From assembly GCF_900187875.1 (NCBI RefSeq), contig NZ_FYEX01000001.1, positions 1,054,001 to 1,118,000 on the forward strand: a stretch of 64,000 nt of DNA, given 5' to 3'. The position numbers and the translations under genes are program-made. Source of the stretch: Polynucleobacter victoriensis (GTDB taxonomy: Bacteria; Pseudomonadota; Gammaproteobacteria; Burkholderiales; Burkholderiaceae). Of this stretch, positions 43,431 to 52,802 are shown piece after piece. Positions within the stretch are counted from its first letter, which is position 1. Each line of letters opens with the position of its first letter. Under the pieces are notes generated by a model. That model worked only from the letters and a program-made list of their open reading frames with translations, had not been told where the DNA came from and did no database searches.

Positions 43431-44495
43431 ATGGCACTTGTATCTATGCGCCAATTATTGGACCATGCAGCTGAGAACGCTTATGGATTACCTGCATTTA
43501 ACGTTAATAACTTAGAGCAAGTTCAAGCAATCATGGCTGCTGCTGATGAGGTGAATGCGCCTGTGATCATGCAAGCTTCAGCCGGCGCTCGTAAGTATGC
43601 AGGTGAAGCATTTTTACGTCATTTGATTGATGCTGCTGTTGAAGCGTATCCGCATATTCCAGTTGTGATGCATCAAGACCATGGTCAGAGTCCTGCAGTT
43701 TGTATGGCTGCAATTCGATCTGGCTTTACATCTGTGATGATGGATGGTTCATTGATGGATGATGGTAAGACAGTAGCTTCTTATGAATACAACGTAGCGG
43801 TTTCTCAAGAAGTTGTTAAATTTGCACATTCAATTGGCGTAACAGTTGAAGCTGAGTTGGGTGTGTTGGGTTCATTGGAAACAATGATGGGCGATAAAGA
43901 AGATGGTCACGGTGCAGAAGGTGCGATGACACGTGAACAACTGTTAACTGATGTTGAGCAGGCTGCTGATTTTGTTAAGAAGACCCAATGTGATGCTTTA
44001 GCAATTGCTATTGGCACAAGCCATGGTGCTTATAAGTTCACTAAAAAACCTACTGGTGACATTCTTGCTATTGATCGCATCAAAGAAATTAACCAACGTA
44101 TCCCGAATACTCATTTGGTGATGCATGGTTCATCTAGCGTTCCTCAGGAGTTGTTGGCAATCATCCGTGAGTTTGGTGGTGACATGAAAGAGACTTACGG
44201 CGTTCCTGTGGAAGAAATTCAACAAGGCATTAAGCACGGTGTTAGAAAAATTAATATCGATACAGATATTCGTTTGGCAATGACCGCAGCTATCCGTCGT
44301 TACTTATTTGAAAACCCAAGTAAGTTCGATCCTCGTGATTATTTGAAGCCTGCGCGCGAAGCAGCTAAAGAAATATGTAAGGCACGTTACTTGGCCTTTG
44401 GTTGCGAAGGTCAGGCTGGAAAAATTAAATCTATTCCTTTGGAAAAAATGGCTGAGCGCTATAAGGCAGGTCAGTTGGCTCAATTAGTTAAATAA
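43431..44495 (+). CDS. fba: Class II fructose-bisphosphate aldolase
   Basis: The 354-residue zinc enzyme shows LPAFNVNNLEQVQAIM, the zinc ligands in HQDHGQS, EAELGVLG and LVMHGSSSVPQ, with GVRKINIDTDIRLAM. It cleaves or forms fructose-1,6-bisphosphate. It lies 22 bp after pyk with a GGAAAGAG ribosome site. Confidence 0.98.
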   Translation: MALVSMRQLLDHAAENAYGLPAFNVNNLEQVQAIMAAADEVNAPVIMQASAGARKYAGEAFLRHLIDAAVEAYPHIPVVMHQDHGQSPAVCMAAIRSGFTSVMMDGSLMDDGKTVASYEYNVAVSQEVVKFAHSIGVTVEAELGVLGSLETMMGDKEDGHGAEGAMTREQLLTDVEQAADFVKKTQCDALAIAIGTSHGAYKFTKKPTGDILAIDRIKEINQRIPNTHLVMHGSSSVPQELLAIIREFGGDMKETYGVPVEEIQQGIKHGVRKINIDTDIRLAMTAAIRRYLFENPSKFDPRDYLKPAREAAKEICKARYLAFGCEGQAGKIKSIPLEKMAERYKAGQLAQLVK

Positions 44496-44502
44496 GGTGT
44501 AC

Positions 44503-45396
44503 ATGCAAGCTCTATACGAATCTTCAATCAAGTCTTTACCTTTAATCTCAAAGGGCAAGGTTCGCGATATCTACGCTATTGGCAATGATCAATTATTGAT
44601 GATTACAACAGATCGCCTATCTGCTTTTGATGTGGTGATGGGTGAGCCTATACCTGGCAAAGGAATTGTTCTTAATCAAATGGCTAACTTTTGGTTTGAT
44701 AAGTTAAGTCATGTAATTCCAAATCATTTGACAGGAATTGATCCTGCAACTGTAGTTGCAGCCAATGAAGTGCCTCAAGTAACTGGTCGTGCGATTGTGA
44801 CTAAGCGTTTAAAGCCAATTATGGTTGAGGCGGTTGTGCGTGGATATTTATCTGGTAGTGGTTGGAAAGATTACCAAGCAACGGGTTCTGTTTGCGGTAT
44901 TCAGTTGCCTGCTGGTTTGCAAAATGCTCAAAAATTACCTGAACCAATTTTTACTCCAGCTGCTAAAGCAGAAGTTGGAGAGCATGATGAAAATATTTCA
45001 TATGCAGACGTTGAATCACGTATTGGTAAAGATTTAGCAGCCAAGATTAGAGATGTCAGCATTCGTTTGTATCAAGAAGCATCTATTTATGCTGCAAGCA
45101 AGGGCATCATCATTGCAGATACCAAGTTTGAATTTGGTCTTGATGAGGCTGGTAACTTGGTGCTTATGGATGAGGTATTAACTGCTGACTCTTCACGTTT
45201 TTGGCCTGCTAGTTCATATCAAGTAGGTTCAAACCCACCATCTTTTGATAAACAGTTTGTGCGTGATTGGTTGGAGTTGGCACAGGTCAATGGTAAGCCA
45301 TGGAATAAGTCTGCTCCAGCACCCCAGTTGCCTCAAGATGTCATTGAAAAAACAGCTGCAAAATACCGTGAAGCACTTGAAACTTTAACCGCTTAA
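44503..45396 (+). CDS. purC: SAICAR synthetase
   Basis: The 297-residue enzyme shows KGKVRDIYAIGNDQLLMITTDRLSAFDVVM, VVRGYLSGSGWKDYQ and LVLMDEVLTADSSRFWP. It joins aspartate to CAIR in purine synthesis. I chose the ATG at 44503 because an AAGG site lies 7-10 bp upstream. The GTG at 44497 would add two residues. Confidence 0.97.
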   Translation: MQALYESSIKSLPLISKGKVRDIYAIGNDQLLMITTDRLSAFDVVMGEPIPGKGIVLNQMANFWFDKLSHVIPNHLTGIDPATVVAANEVPQVTGRAIVTKRLKPIMVEAVVRGYLSGSGWKDYQATGSVCGIQLPAGLQNAQKLPEPIFTPAAKAEVGEHDENISYADVESRIGKDLAAKIRDVSIRLYQEASIYAASKGIIIADTKFEFGLDEAGNLVLMDEVLTADSSRFWPASSYQVGSNPPSFDKQFVRDWLELAQVNGKPWNKSAPAPQLPQDVIEKTAAKYREALETLTA

Positions 45397-45426
45397 TACC
45401 TACTGCATAAGCAAAAAGGAAAAACT

Positions 45427-45924
45427 ATGAGCCAGAAACCAATTGTTGGAATAGTGATGGGATCTAACTCTGATTGGGACACCATGCAAAACGCTGCTCA
45501 GATTTTGCAAGAATTTGGTGTTGCCTATGAAGCCAAAGTAGTTTCTGCTCATCGTATGCCTGATGATATGTTTGCTTATGCTCAAACTGCGCAGGATCGC
45601 GGCTTAAAAGCGATCATTGCAGGTGCTGGTGGCGCTGCTCATTTACCGGGCATGCTAGCATCCAAAACAATCGTTCCTATTTTTGGTGTGCCTGTCGCTT
45701 CTAAGTATTTGCGTGGAGAAGATTCTTTGTATTCCATCGTGCAAATGCCTAAAGGTATTCCTGTGGCTACTTTCGCTATTGGTGAGGCAGGCGCGGCTAA
45801 TGCAGCTTTACACGTTATCGCCAACTTGGCAGTCAATGATGCTGCTTTGGCAAAAAAATTAGACACATTCCGAGCTACTCAAACTGAAAAAGCTCGTGCC
45901 ATGAATTTACCAGGACATTCTTAA
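45427..45924 (+). CDS. purE: N5-carboxyaminoimidazole ribonucleotide mutase
   Basis: The 165-residue protein shows VGIVMGSNSDWDTMQNAAQIL, VVSAHRMPDDMFAYA (catalytic His) and AGAGGAAHLPGMLAS. It moves the carboxyl group made by PurK. purK follows 3 bp later. Confidence 0.98.
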   Translation: MSQKPIVGIVMGSNSDWDTMQNAAQILQEFGVAYEAKVVSAHRMPDDMFAYAQTAQDRGLKAIIAGAGGAAHLPGMLASKTIVPIFGVPVASKYLRGEDSLYSIVQMPKGIPVATFAIGEAGAANAALHVIANLAVNDAALAKKLDTFRATQTEKARAMNLPGHS

Positions 45925-45927
45925 GAT

Positions 45928-47106
45928 ATGGCTGATCGTTTAGACCCCATTTTGCCCGGTTCATACCTAGGTATTTTAGGTGGTGGCCAGTTGGGTCGCA
46001 TGTTTACTCATGCTGCCCAAGCAATGGGTTATAAAGTGTGTGTATTAGATCCTGACCCAAACAGTCCTGCTGGAGCAGTGGCAGAGAAACACATACAAGC
46101 TGATTATGTTGATCATGCAGCCCTAAAAGAAATGGCATCTATTTGCCAAGCTGTTAGTACAGAGTTCGAAAATGTCCCAGCGCAAGCATTAGATGAGTTG
46201 GAGTCTTTAGGTGTGTATGTTGCGCCAACAAGTTCTGGTGTATCGGTTGCTCAAAATCGGGTGGCTGAGAAGAAGTTCTTGGCTACTTGGAAAGATGAAG
46301 CTGGAATTGGACCTGCCCCACACTTAGTTATTGAGCATGACTCTGATATTGCTCATGTTCCTGATGATTTATTTCCTGGTATTTTGAAGACGGCTCGAAT
46401 GGGTTATGACGGTAAGGGTCAAATTACTGTTCATACTCGAGAAGAATTGAGTCAGGCTTGGGAAAAATTTAATCGAGTTATTTGCGTTTTAGAAAAGCGC
46501 ATGGATTTAGATTTTGAGGTTTCTGCATTGGTTGTGCGAGGTCACGATGATCAGGTGGTGGCCTACCCTGTTGCTGAAAATATTCATAAGTCAGGTATCT
46601 TGCATACAACAACAGTTCCAGCCCCATCTATTAACCCGACGCAAGAAAAGAAAATTGTTGAGGCTGCTAAGGCAATTATTAGGCGCTTGGATTATGTTGG
46701 TGTTTTGTGTGTGGAATTTTTTGTGTTGAAGAGTGGTGACATTGTTGCTAATGAAATTGCGCCACGTCCCCATAATTCTGGGCACTACACACAGAATGCA
46801 TGTATTACTAGTCAGTTTGAGCAACAAGTTCGAGCGATGGCAAGGATTCCTCTGGGTAGCACTGAATTGGTACAGTCAACCATCATGTTGAATATCCTGG
46901 GGGATGAGTGGCTTATTAATGGCCAGCAGTCTGAGCCACTTTGGAATGAAATTCTTAAAGAGCCAAAAACAAAATTGCATCTCTACGGAAAAGCTGAGCC
47001 TCGTCATGGTAGAAAGATGGGCCATATAAATTTTGTTGGAGCAACTTCAGGCGATGTACAGATTGCATGTGAAAGTGCCGTGAAGGTATTGCGTATTACG
47101 CGTTAA
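45928..47106 (+). CDS. purK: N5-carboxyaminoimidazole ribonucleotide synthase
   Basis: The 392-residue ATP-grasp enzyme shows LGILGGGQLGRMFTHAA, VCVLDPDPNSPAG, KTARMGYDGKGQ and NEIAPRPHNSGHYT. It uses ATP and bicarbonate on AIR. A purE-purK pair is the bacterial route to CAIR. Confidence 0.98.
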   Translation: MADRLDPILPGSYLGILGGGQLGRMFTHAAQAMGYKVCVLDPDPNSPAGAVAEKHIQADYVDHAALKEMASICQAVSTEFENVPAQALDELESLGVYVAPTSSGVSVAQNRVAEKKFLATWKDEAGIGPAPHLVIEHDSDIAHVPDDLFPGILKTARMGYDGKGQITVHTREELSQAWEKFNRVICVLEKRMDLDFEVSALVVRGHDDQVVAYPVAENIHKSGILHTTTVPAPSINPTQEKKIVEAAKAIIRRLDYVGVLCVEFFVLKSGDIVANEIAPRPHNSGHYTQNACITSQFEQQVRAMARIPLGSTELVQSTIMLNILGDEWLINGQQSEPLWNEILKEPKTKLHLYGKAEPRHGRKMGHINFVGATSGDVQIACESAVKVLRITR

Positions 47107-47108
47107 TC

Positions 47109-48158
47109 ATGCCTGATTTACTCGATTCGGCAGTTAAGCAACTGCGTGATGGTCATCTGGTTGCTATACCCACAGAAACTGTTTATGGTCTTGCTGCAGA
47201 CGCAAAAAACATTCTTGCAGTGAATCAAGTCTTTGCGGCAAAAGGGCGACCTAGTGGACATCCTTTAATCGTACACATTGCTAATCCAACTTTGCCAACC
47301 ATGAGCAGCTTCGAATCGCAAAATGCTTGGCAAGAAGTATTGCTTAACTGGTCTAGAGATGTTTCTCCTCAAGCTTTGGCATTAGCCCAAGCATTTTGGC
47401 CTGGGCCTTTAACGATTATTTTGCCTAAGGCAAAGAGTGTTTTGCTCGAGGTTACGGGTGGCCAGGAAACGGTAGGTGTTCGTTGTCCCAATCATCCACT
47501 TACTCAGCAGTTATTAAAGTTATTCGATAGCGCACTTGTTGCACCGTCAGCTAATCGTTTTGGAAGAATTTCTCCAACAACAGCAGATCATGTGAGAGAT
47601 GAGTTTCCTGATGGATCAATTTTGATTCTGGATGGTGGCGCATGTGATGTTGGAATTGAATCTACGATTGTTGATTTATCCCGATGGGATAGCCATGGTG
47701 CAGTGATATTGAGACCGGGCGCCATATCAAAAGCAATGATTGATGAGGTTTTACGTAATCTAAACCCTGGTGAAAGCTTGCAACCTCTTAAGCAAGGTGA
47801 CGCTAGTCAGCCGAGAGTTTCAGGTAGTTTGAGTGCTCATTACGCTCCAAGAACTAAATTAGTTTTATATGATCCCAATGATGTTAAGTCTATGAACTTA
47901 ACCAATTGCTCTGGTAAACGAGTGGCTTGGGCTCATTTTGAAAACACTATCAATATTGATTTTTCTTCATCAAGTCATCTAGATGAGATTGTTTTACCGG
48001 GCGCCTCTCATGAGTTGGCTAAATGTTTATATGCAACATTACGCTCATTAGATCAACTGAGCGTAGATATTATTTACTTTGAAAAAATACCAGATTCTGA
48101 ACAGTGGGATGCCGTGAGGGATAGGTTGGGTAGGGCCTCAGTGGGTTCTGGAGCTTGA
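47109..48158 (+). CDS. Threonylcarbamoyl-AMP synthase (Sua5/YwlC type)
   Basis: The 349-residue protein has a YrdC domain (VAIPTETVYGLAADAKN, KGRPSGHPLIVHI, LVAPSANRFGRISPTTADHV) and the extra C-terminal Sua5 domain beginning near PRVSGSLSAHYAP, so it is the long Sua5 form, unlike short E. coli TsaC. It makes the precursor for t6A37 in tRNA. It starts 2 bp after purK and overlaps dacB tail-to-tail by 21 bp. Confidence 0.94.
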   Translation: MPDLLDSAVKQLRDGHLVAIPTETVYGLAADAKNILAVNQVFAAKGRPSGHPLIVHIANPTLPTMSSFESQNAWQEVLLNWSRDVSPQALALAQAFWPGPLTIILPKAKSVLLEVTGGQETVGVRCPNHPLTQQLLKLFDSALVAPSANRFGRISPTTADHVRDEFPDGSILILDGGACDVGIESTIVDLSRWDSHGAVILRPGAISKAMIDEVLRNLNPGESLQPLKQGDASQPRVSGSLSAHYAPRTKLVLYDPNDVKSMNLTNCSGKRVAWAHFENTINIDFSSSSHLDEIVLPGASHELAKCLYATLRSLDQLSVDIIYFEKIPDSEQWDAVRDRLGRASVGSGA

Positions 48159-49706
48159 TGATTGAAGTGGCCCATCATCTAAAAGCCACGTTAATAATGC
48201 ATCATGAATGCCTCGACCAGAGCCAGCATTTTTATGATTGATAAATGATGTCACGGTGTAGGTGTGACCGGTTCTGCTGACTACGTAGCCAGAAATTGAT
48301 CTAACATCTGCCAGAGATCCAGTTTTAATATACGCGCCATATTTTCTGATTGAGCTTGGTAGTGAAGATGTATTTTTTTCTAAAGCTTCTGTTTCGCTTC
48401 TTTTGGGCACATATTTTCTGAATTTATCTAAAAGTCGATGCTTCATCGTGCCATCAACACCAGCAATCGGAAGTGACTCAACATAGTAGTCTCTAGATGC
48501 AGAGTTAAGGCCAAGTAAGAGAACTTGATTTAAATGTTTGGGACTGATTCTTTCAATTCTGGAAAGACCTGACCCATTCTCAATGATTAATTCCGGCATA
48601 TCGAGTTGATATTTTTTGAGCCAGTCTTTAACTAATTTAGTTCCATTGCTGGTATTGCTGGGTCTGCCTGACTTTTCAAGAGCAATTGTCAAAAGAACTT
48701 GCCTAGCCATCACATTATTAGATAGCTTATTTATATCTTTGATTGATTCATGTAGCGGGACCCCCAGATGGGTAACGATCGGCTTAAATGAATTATCCAT
48801 AGTGGCAGCTCTAACTTTAGGCTTTCTGAGCCAGCGGCCTCCAATATCTTCCCATGCAGCGATGATGCTCTGAGATAAAAAATCATCACTATTTGATGCA
48901 ACGACGTTCCAATTAGCTGTTGGGCAACCATTGGGAAACTCGCCATCAAAGCTTGCTAACCAAGATCCATTCTTATCCATGTTAATTGACATGGATATAT
49001 TTTTTCGCCAATCGTTACATGGGGCTTCCACCACTTTTAAATTGTTATCAATTTTTAAGTTGGCAATTCGAGGAGTTTGTTTAATGATGACGTACTGACT
49101 ATCAACGCTTGGGAAAAATTGAAAGCTAAAGCTATTGAATGCAAATAAAAGGGCATCTGGAAGTACGTTATATGACCTAGTAGTTTCTCCATCTGAGAAT
49201 GAAGACTCTTTGACAGATGAGTCGTAGGCACTACGATCAAAAATCAAGTCACCATCAATTTTCTTGATTCCAAAATCTTTCAGATTATTCAAAATCTTGT
49301 TAATTTCTTCTGGAATTAATTTGGGGTCACCACTACCTCTAATAAGGAGGTCGCCTTTGAGTGTTTCCGCTTGAATTTTCCCATTGGTAAAAATATCTGT
49401 TTTCCAGCGATATTGAGGGCCTAGTATTTCCATGGCCGCTAAGCTAGTTAATAGCTTCATGGTTGAAGCTGGATTCATTGCCAGATCTTCTTGCCAGTCA
49501 ATCACATCAGCCGATTTAAATGTTTTGGTTGAAGTCTCTTGGGTGGTAACTTTTTTTACAGAAATCGAAATAGCATCTTTAGGAATGTTGCTTTTGCTGA
49601 TAGCCCGTTCAACATCTATTGGTAGTTTGATTTCTGTAGATGCATAAGAGCTAGTTATGACCCACAGAAAGCTTACTATGACAACAGTGATTTTGTTTTT
49701 TGGCAT
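48138..49706 (-). CDS. dacB: D-alanyl-D-alanine carboxypeptidase/endopeptidase (PBP4 type)
   Basis: The 522-residue penicillin-binding protein of peptidase family S13 has a signal peptide (ITVVIVSFLWVITSSYAS), the SxxK motif ASTMK with Ser81, SNN (LSNNVMARQ) and KTG (YIKTGSLADVRS). PBP4 trims peptidoglycan peptides in the periplasm. I chose the ATG at 49706; a TTG at 49724 would add six residues. It lies 24 bp after the hybrid kinase gene, so it may share that transcript. Confidence 0.94.
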   Translation of the reverse strand: MPKNKITVVIVSFLWVITSSYASTEIKLPIDVERAISKSNIPKDAISISVKKVTTQETSTKTFKSADVIDWQEDLAMNPASTMKLLTSLAAMEILGPQYRWKTDIFTNGKIQAETLKGDLLIRGSGDPKLIPEEINKILNNLKDFGIKKIDGDLIFDRSAYDSSVKESSFSDGETTRSYNVLPDALLFAFNSFSFQFFPSVDSQYVIIKQTPRIANLKIDNNLKVVEAPCNDWRKNISMSINMDKNGSWLASFDGEFPNGCPTANWNVVASNSDDFLSQSIIAAWEDIGGRWLRKPKVRAATMDNSFKPIVTHLGVPLHESIKDINKLSNNVMARQVLLTIALEKSGRPSNTSNGTKLVKDWLKKYQLDMPELIIENGSGLSRIERISPKHLNQVLLLGLNSASRDYYVESLPIAGVDGTMKHRLLDKFRKYVPKRSETEALEKNTSSLPSSIRKYGAYIKTGSLADVRSISGYVVSRTGHTYTVTSFINHKNAGSGRGIHDALLTWLLDDGPLQSSSSRTH

Positions 49707-49730
49707 GGCTAATAATATAGCCAAAATAAT

Positions 49731-51335
49731 TCAATTAATGAATGTTTTTTCGGTAATAATTTTTTTAAGAATTTTATTGGATTTGGTAAGTGCAATACAC
49801 ATCTCACTAAAAAGCGGCTTATTAGGTTGGGGGCAACTCTTCTCAAATTGGCTTGCAACTTTAATTAAATACATATCTCTAGTTAAGTTTGCGCCACCTA
49901 GTACTTTGTGGGCCATAGCTTTTACCTCTCTTTCAGGCAATTTTATTTGGTGATCCAATAGCCCAGAATTAAGTAAGCTAATTGCCTGTTGTTGAAAGGC
50001 GAGTATCTCCTTCGCAATTGTTAAATAAATACCTGATTTACCTTGGCCTAACTGTACAAGTGAGGTTGTATAGGTGTCATACAAATTTAGCTCTCTTTTC
50101 CAGTCAGATATTGATGCTGGTTTAATCAAAACAGAGTCAAAAGGGCTATTTTGGTCTAATAATTTCTTGGCTCCATCGGTGTGAGCGGTGATTCCATATA
50201 TCTGAATATTTTCAGCGTAGGCGTTTCTAGCCATTTGAGCTAATTTTTCACCATCCATCTCTGGCATTGAAAAATCAGTGACCAATATGTCAAAGGGAGT
50301 GTTTAACAAGAAGTCTTTCCCTAGTAACGCATTTTGATAACTGTGTACACAGTAGCCCATATCTTTAAATTGAGATTCTGTAATTAACCTACTGGGGGCA
50401 TGGTCATCAACAATTAGTACTGATTTACTCTTGATCACATTTGTTAAGGGTGAGCTCTCTTTGACTGTCTTTGAACCATACTTTGGCTCATCTGTAGATC
50501 TAGTTAGCAATAACTGAAAGCTTGCTGTAGTTCCTTGATTAATTTCAGACTCAATTGATATCTGACTGTGCATAAGTTTTAGTAGATGGTCTGTTATTCC
50601 TAGACCTAAGCCAGTCCCAATATTTTCAATGTTTAGGTGCTGGGTGTTTATCTGCTCATAAGGGCGTAAGAGTCTATTAATTTGTTCTGAGGGCATACCT
50701 ACGCCGTCATCAGCGATTTCAAAATAAATTATTTGTGCAAAGTGATCATTAGCAATTACTCGTGTTGTGAGGATGACTTGACCTTTGTTTGAAAATTTAA
50801 TGGCATTACTAATCAAATTATGAAGAACCTGATTGAGCTTAACCCCATCAAATACTAGGCTAGGCGCAATTTCTGGGCAGATATGTGTCGTGAGCTTCAC
50901 CTCAGATTTTGTTGCGGCGATTGATAGTGTTCTATCAATATTTTTTAATAAATTCTTTAGGTCGCTAGCTGTTTCTTCAAGTTGGACTTTGCCTGCTGCA
51001 ATCTTTGATGCATCTAGCACCTGGTTAAGCATTTCAAGCATTGATTGTGCAGATTCTTTCGCACTTTCAAGGATTCTGTGCTCGTAAGTTGGCAGTGTCT
51101 TATTGGCTAATATTTTTTCATGTATGCCAATGATGGCGCTAATTGGATTCTTAATTTCATGACTGATGTTTGATAGCGTTACATCTTTTGATGTAATTAA
51201 TTTTTTTAGTTGTTCATTCTCGCTTGACTTGATCAGTATGAGCTTTTGCACTTGCTTACTTTTTAGGATTAGGTAAACAATTAATGCTAGATTGAAAACA
51301 GCCAATATGGGAATCAATGGATTGATGTTAGACAT
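49731..51335 (-). CDS. Hybrid sensor kinase with receiver and Hpt domains (BvgS/EvgS-like, no sensor domain)
   Basis: The 534-residue protein has one N-terminal membrane helix (about 6-24), a short coiled linker, and HisKA with His59 (LSNISHEIKNPISAIIG). The ATPase domain shows HNLISNAIKFS, DDGVGMP and GTGLGLGI. The receiver has Asp354 (ILVTDFSMPEMDG) and Lys405, and the C-terminal Hpt domain has His476 (AMAHKVLGGANL). This is the BvgS/EvgS phosphorelay order, but with no periplasmic Venus-flytrap or PAS domains. It overlaps the regulator gene by 8 bp. The input may reach it through the membrane helix or the EAL-like partner. Confidence 0.92.
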   Translation of the reverse strand: MSNINPLIPILAVFNLALIVYLILKSKQVQKLILIKSSENEQLKKLITSKDVTLSNISHEIKNPISAIIGIHEKILANKTLPTYEHRILESAKESAQSMLEMLNQVLDASKIAAGKVQLEETASDLKNLLKNIDRTLSIAATKSEVKLTTHICPEIAPSLVFDGVKLNQVLHNLISNAIKFSNKGQVILTTRVIANDHFAQIIYFEIADDGVGMPSEQINRLLRPYEQINTQHLNIENIGTGLGLGITDHLLKLMHSQISIESEINQGTTASFQLLLTRSTDEPKYGSKTVKESSPLTNVIKSKSVLIVDDHAPSRLITESQFKDMGYCVHSYQNALLGKDFLLNTPFDILVTDFSMPEMDGEKLAQMARNAYAENIQIYGITAHTDGAKKLLDQNSPFDSVLIKPASISDWKRELNLYDTYTTSLVQLGQGKSGIYLTIAKEILAFQQQAISLLNSGLLDHQIKLPEREVKAMAHKVLGGANLTRDMYLIKVASQFEKSCPQPNKPLFSEMCIALTKSNKILKKIITEKTFIN

Positions 51336-51963
51336 CGATAATTCTGTTTGATCTGCAAAATGAAATCATGTCAGCTAAGTTGCTAACGCCAATTTTTTTA
51401 TATACGCGGTATTTGTATGTGGATACCGTTTTCCCGCTGATGTGCAAAAACTCAGATATATCAGAATTGCAATAGCCGTCAGCTAGGTACTTCATGACCT
51501 GGAATTCTCGTGGAGAAAATGATGCAATGATTTCTTCATCACTATTTGGAGGGTCGCCCTCATCATTCACATGAAAGAACGTGTAGCCCTGAGATACCGC
51601 TAGACATGCCGCTAAGATAATGTCTGAGTTAGCTGTTTTGCTGATAAATCCATGACCCCCAACTGTTCTAATTCTGGTGCCATAAATCTTGGGGTCCAAA
51701 CTAGACACCACCAGAATACGAATCTGTGATGATGCAATTCGTAGTCGACGAATAACATCAAGACCATCAGTTCTTGGCATGTCTAAATCAAGAATGATGA
51801 GATCTGGAGGATTCAGCCTAGAGAACTCGATACATTCTTCGCCGTTTGTGGCTTCCCCTGCTATCTCAAAATGAGCATTTTCACTGAGCATGTTTTTTAG
51901 TGCCCAAATCATTGCAGGGTGGTCGTCAACGAGCAGGACCTTTTTTCTGGCAGCAGTTTTCAT
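51328..51963 (-). CDS. LuxR/NarL-family response regulator (BvgA/EvgA-like)
   Basis: The 211-residue regulator has a receiver (VLLVDDHPAMIWALKNML, phospho-acceptor Asp59 in LIILDLDMPRTDG, Lys in GFISKTANSD) and a C-terminal LuxR helix-turn-helix (FSPREFQVMKYLADGYCNSDISEFLHIS, TVSTYKYRVYKKIGV). The domain order and partner kinase match BvgA-BvgS and EvgA-EvgS. Its ATG overlaps the EAL-like stop in an ATGA. Its targets cannot be read from the window. Confidence 0.93.
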   Translation of the reverse strand: MKTAARKKVLLVDDHPAMIWALKNMLSENAHFEIAGEATNGEECIEFSRLNPPDLIILDLDMPRTDGLDVIRRLRIASSQIRILVVSSLDPKIYGTRIRTVGGHGFISKTANSDIILAACLAVSQGYTFFHVNDEGDPPNSDEEIIASFSPREFQVMKYLADGYCNSDISEFLHISGKTVSTYKYRVYKKIGVSNLADMISFCRSNRIIDV

Positions 51964-52802
51964 GATGGTTTCTTATTCAAGTGACTGCGCATAGCAGTTT
52001 GTTGTTTTGTACTCTTGCCCAACTTCACCACTTGATGAATAGTCATTGCAGGCATGATGTGTTGCCCAAAATAACTATCAACCTCCCATTTTTCTGCAGC
52101 TAATTTTTCATATATCAGCTTGATTGGCCCCGCGCTTACTTTGCAGTCATACTTTTTTGCGATCTTCATAAGAGCCGATAATTTTTCTTCACATTGACTG
52201 CCTGGAATTGCTTGTCTTAACAGCGCTCCTGAAAGATAAACATATTTAAAGTCGTGATCGTTTAATAACTCGCAATCCATTTGCGTGCCATCAAAGTTCA
52301 TTAGATGAAGCAATACACCTAATCTTTGTAGTTTGATGATGGAGTCTTGAAACGTGATCTTGTTGTCTGTTGTTGGTCTATTGATTAGGCCAACATTGAT
52401 GAGCCCAATTGGCAGGTGGCAGTTCAACAAGGCGTTTTGAAGACCTTTTTGGATGTTTTGGTTTATTAACCACTCACATTTAACTGGAATCATGATTGCA
52501 GTTGGTTTGCTATAGCTGTGCCAGTAGCAGGATGCTCGAATGCCATCATTAAATAGTCTTAAAACATCTTCTTCTGGGCAATCAATCAATGAATTCAGAA
52601 TGACAAATTGCGTCAATTGAGTCTTAGTCTCAAGAACTAGTTCGAAGAATAAGTCTTGAGCTTGACCCCAGTTTTCAATTTGTTGATTGATGTTTTGGGT
52701 AGCAGAACCATAAAGCTTGCTATTTCCCGCCTCTTTAATAACCGTTGGAGGTTTTTTGCTCCAATTTTTAACTAAGGTATATAAGCGAGACTTGGGCTTC
52801 AT
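51960..52802 (-). CDS. Degenerate EAL-domain protein (BvgR-like position)
   Basis: I chose the ATG at 52802 (280 residues); a TTG at 52814 would add four. The fold can be followed along an EAL phosphodiesterase: LFFELVLETKTQ in place of the EALLR strand, GLINVGLINRPT in place of LELTES, LGVLLHLMNFDG in place of the DDFG loop, FKYVYLSGALLRQ in place of LKIDRSF, and VSAGPIKLIYEKL in place of AEGVE. The metal ligands and most acidic catalytic residues are lost, so c-di-GMP hydrolysis is unlikely. It probably acts by binding, to RNA polymerase partners, the regulator or the kinase. The family assignment is by motif spacing only. Confidence 0.72.
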   Translation of the reverse strand: MKPKSRLYTLVKNWSKKPPTVIKEAGNSKLYGSATQNINQQIENWGQAQDLFFELVLETKTQLTQFVILNSLIDCPEEDVLRLFNDGIRASCYWHSYSKPTAIMIPVKCEWLINQNIQKGLQNALLNCHLPIGLINVGLINRPTTDNKITFQDSIIKLQRLGVLLHLMNFDGTQMDCELLNDHDFKYVYLSGALLRQAIPGSQCEEKLSALMKIAKKYDCKVSAGPIKLIYEKLAAEKWEVDSYFGQHIMPAMTIHQVVKLGKSTKQQTAMRSHLNKKPS

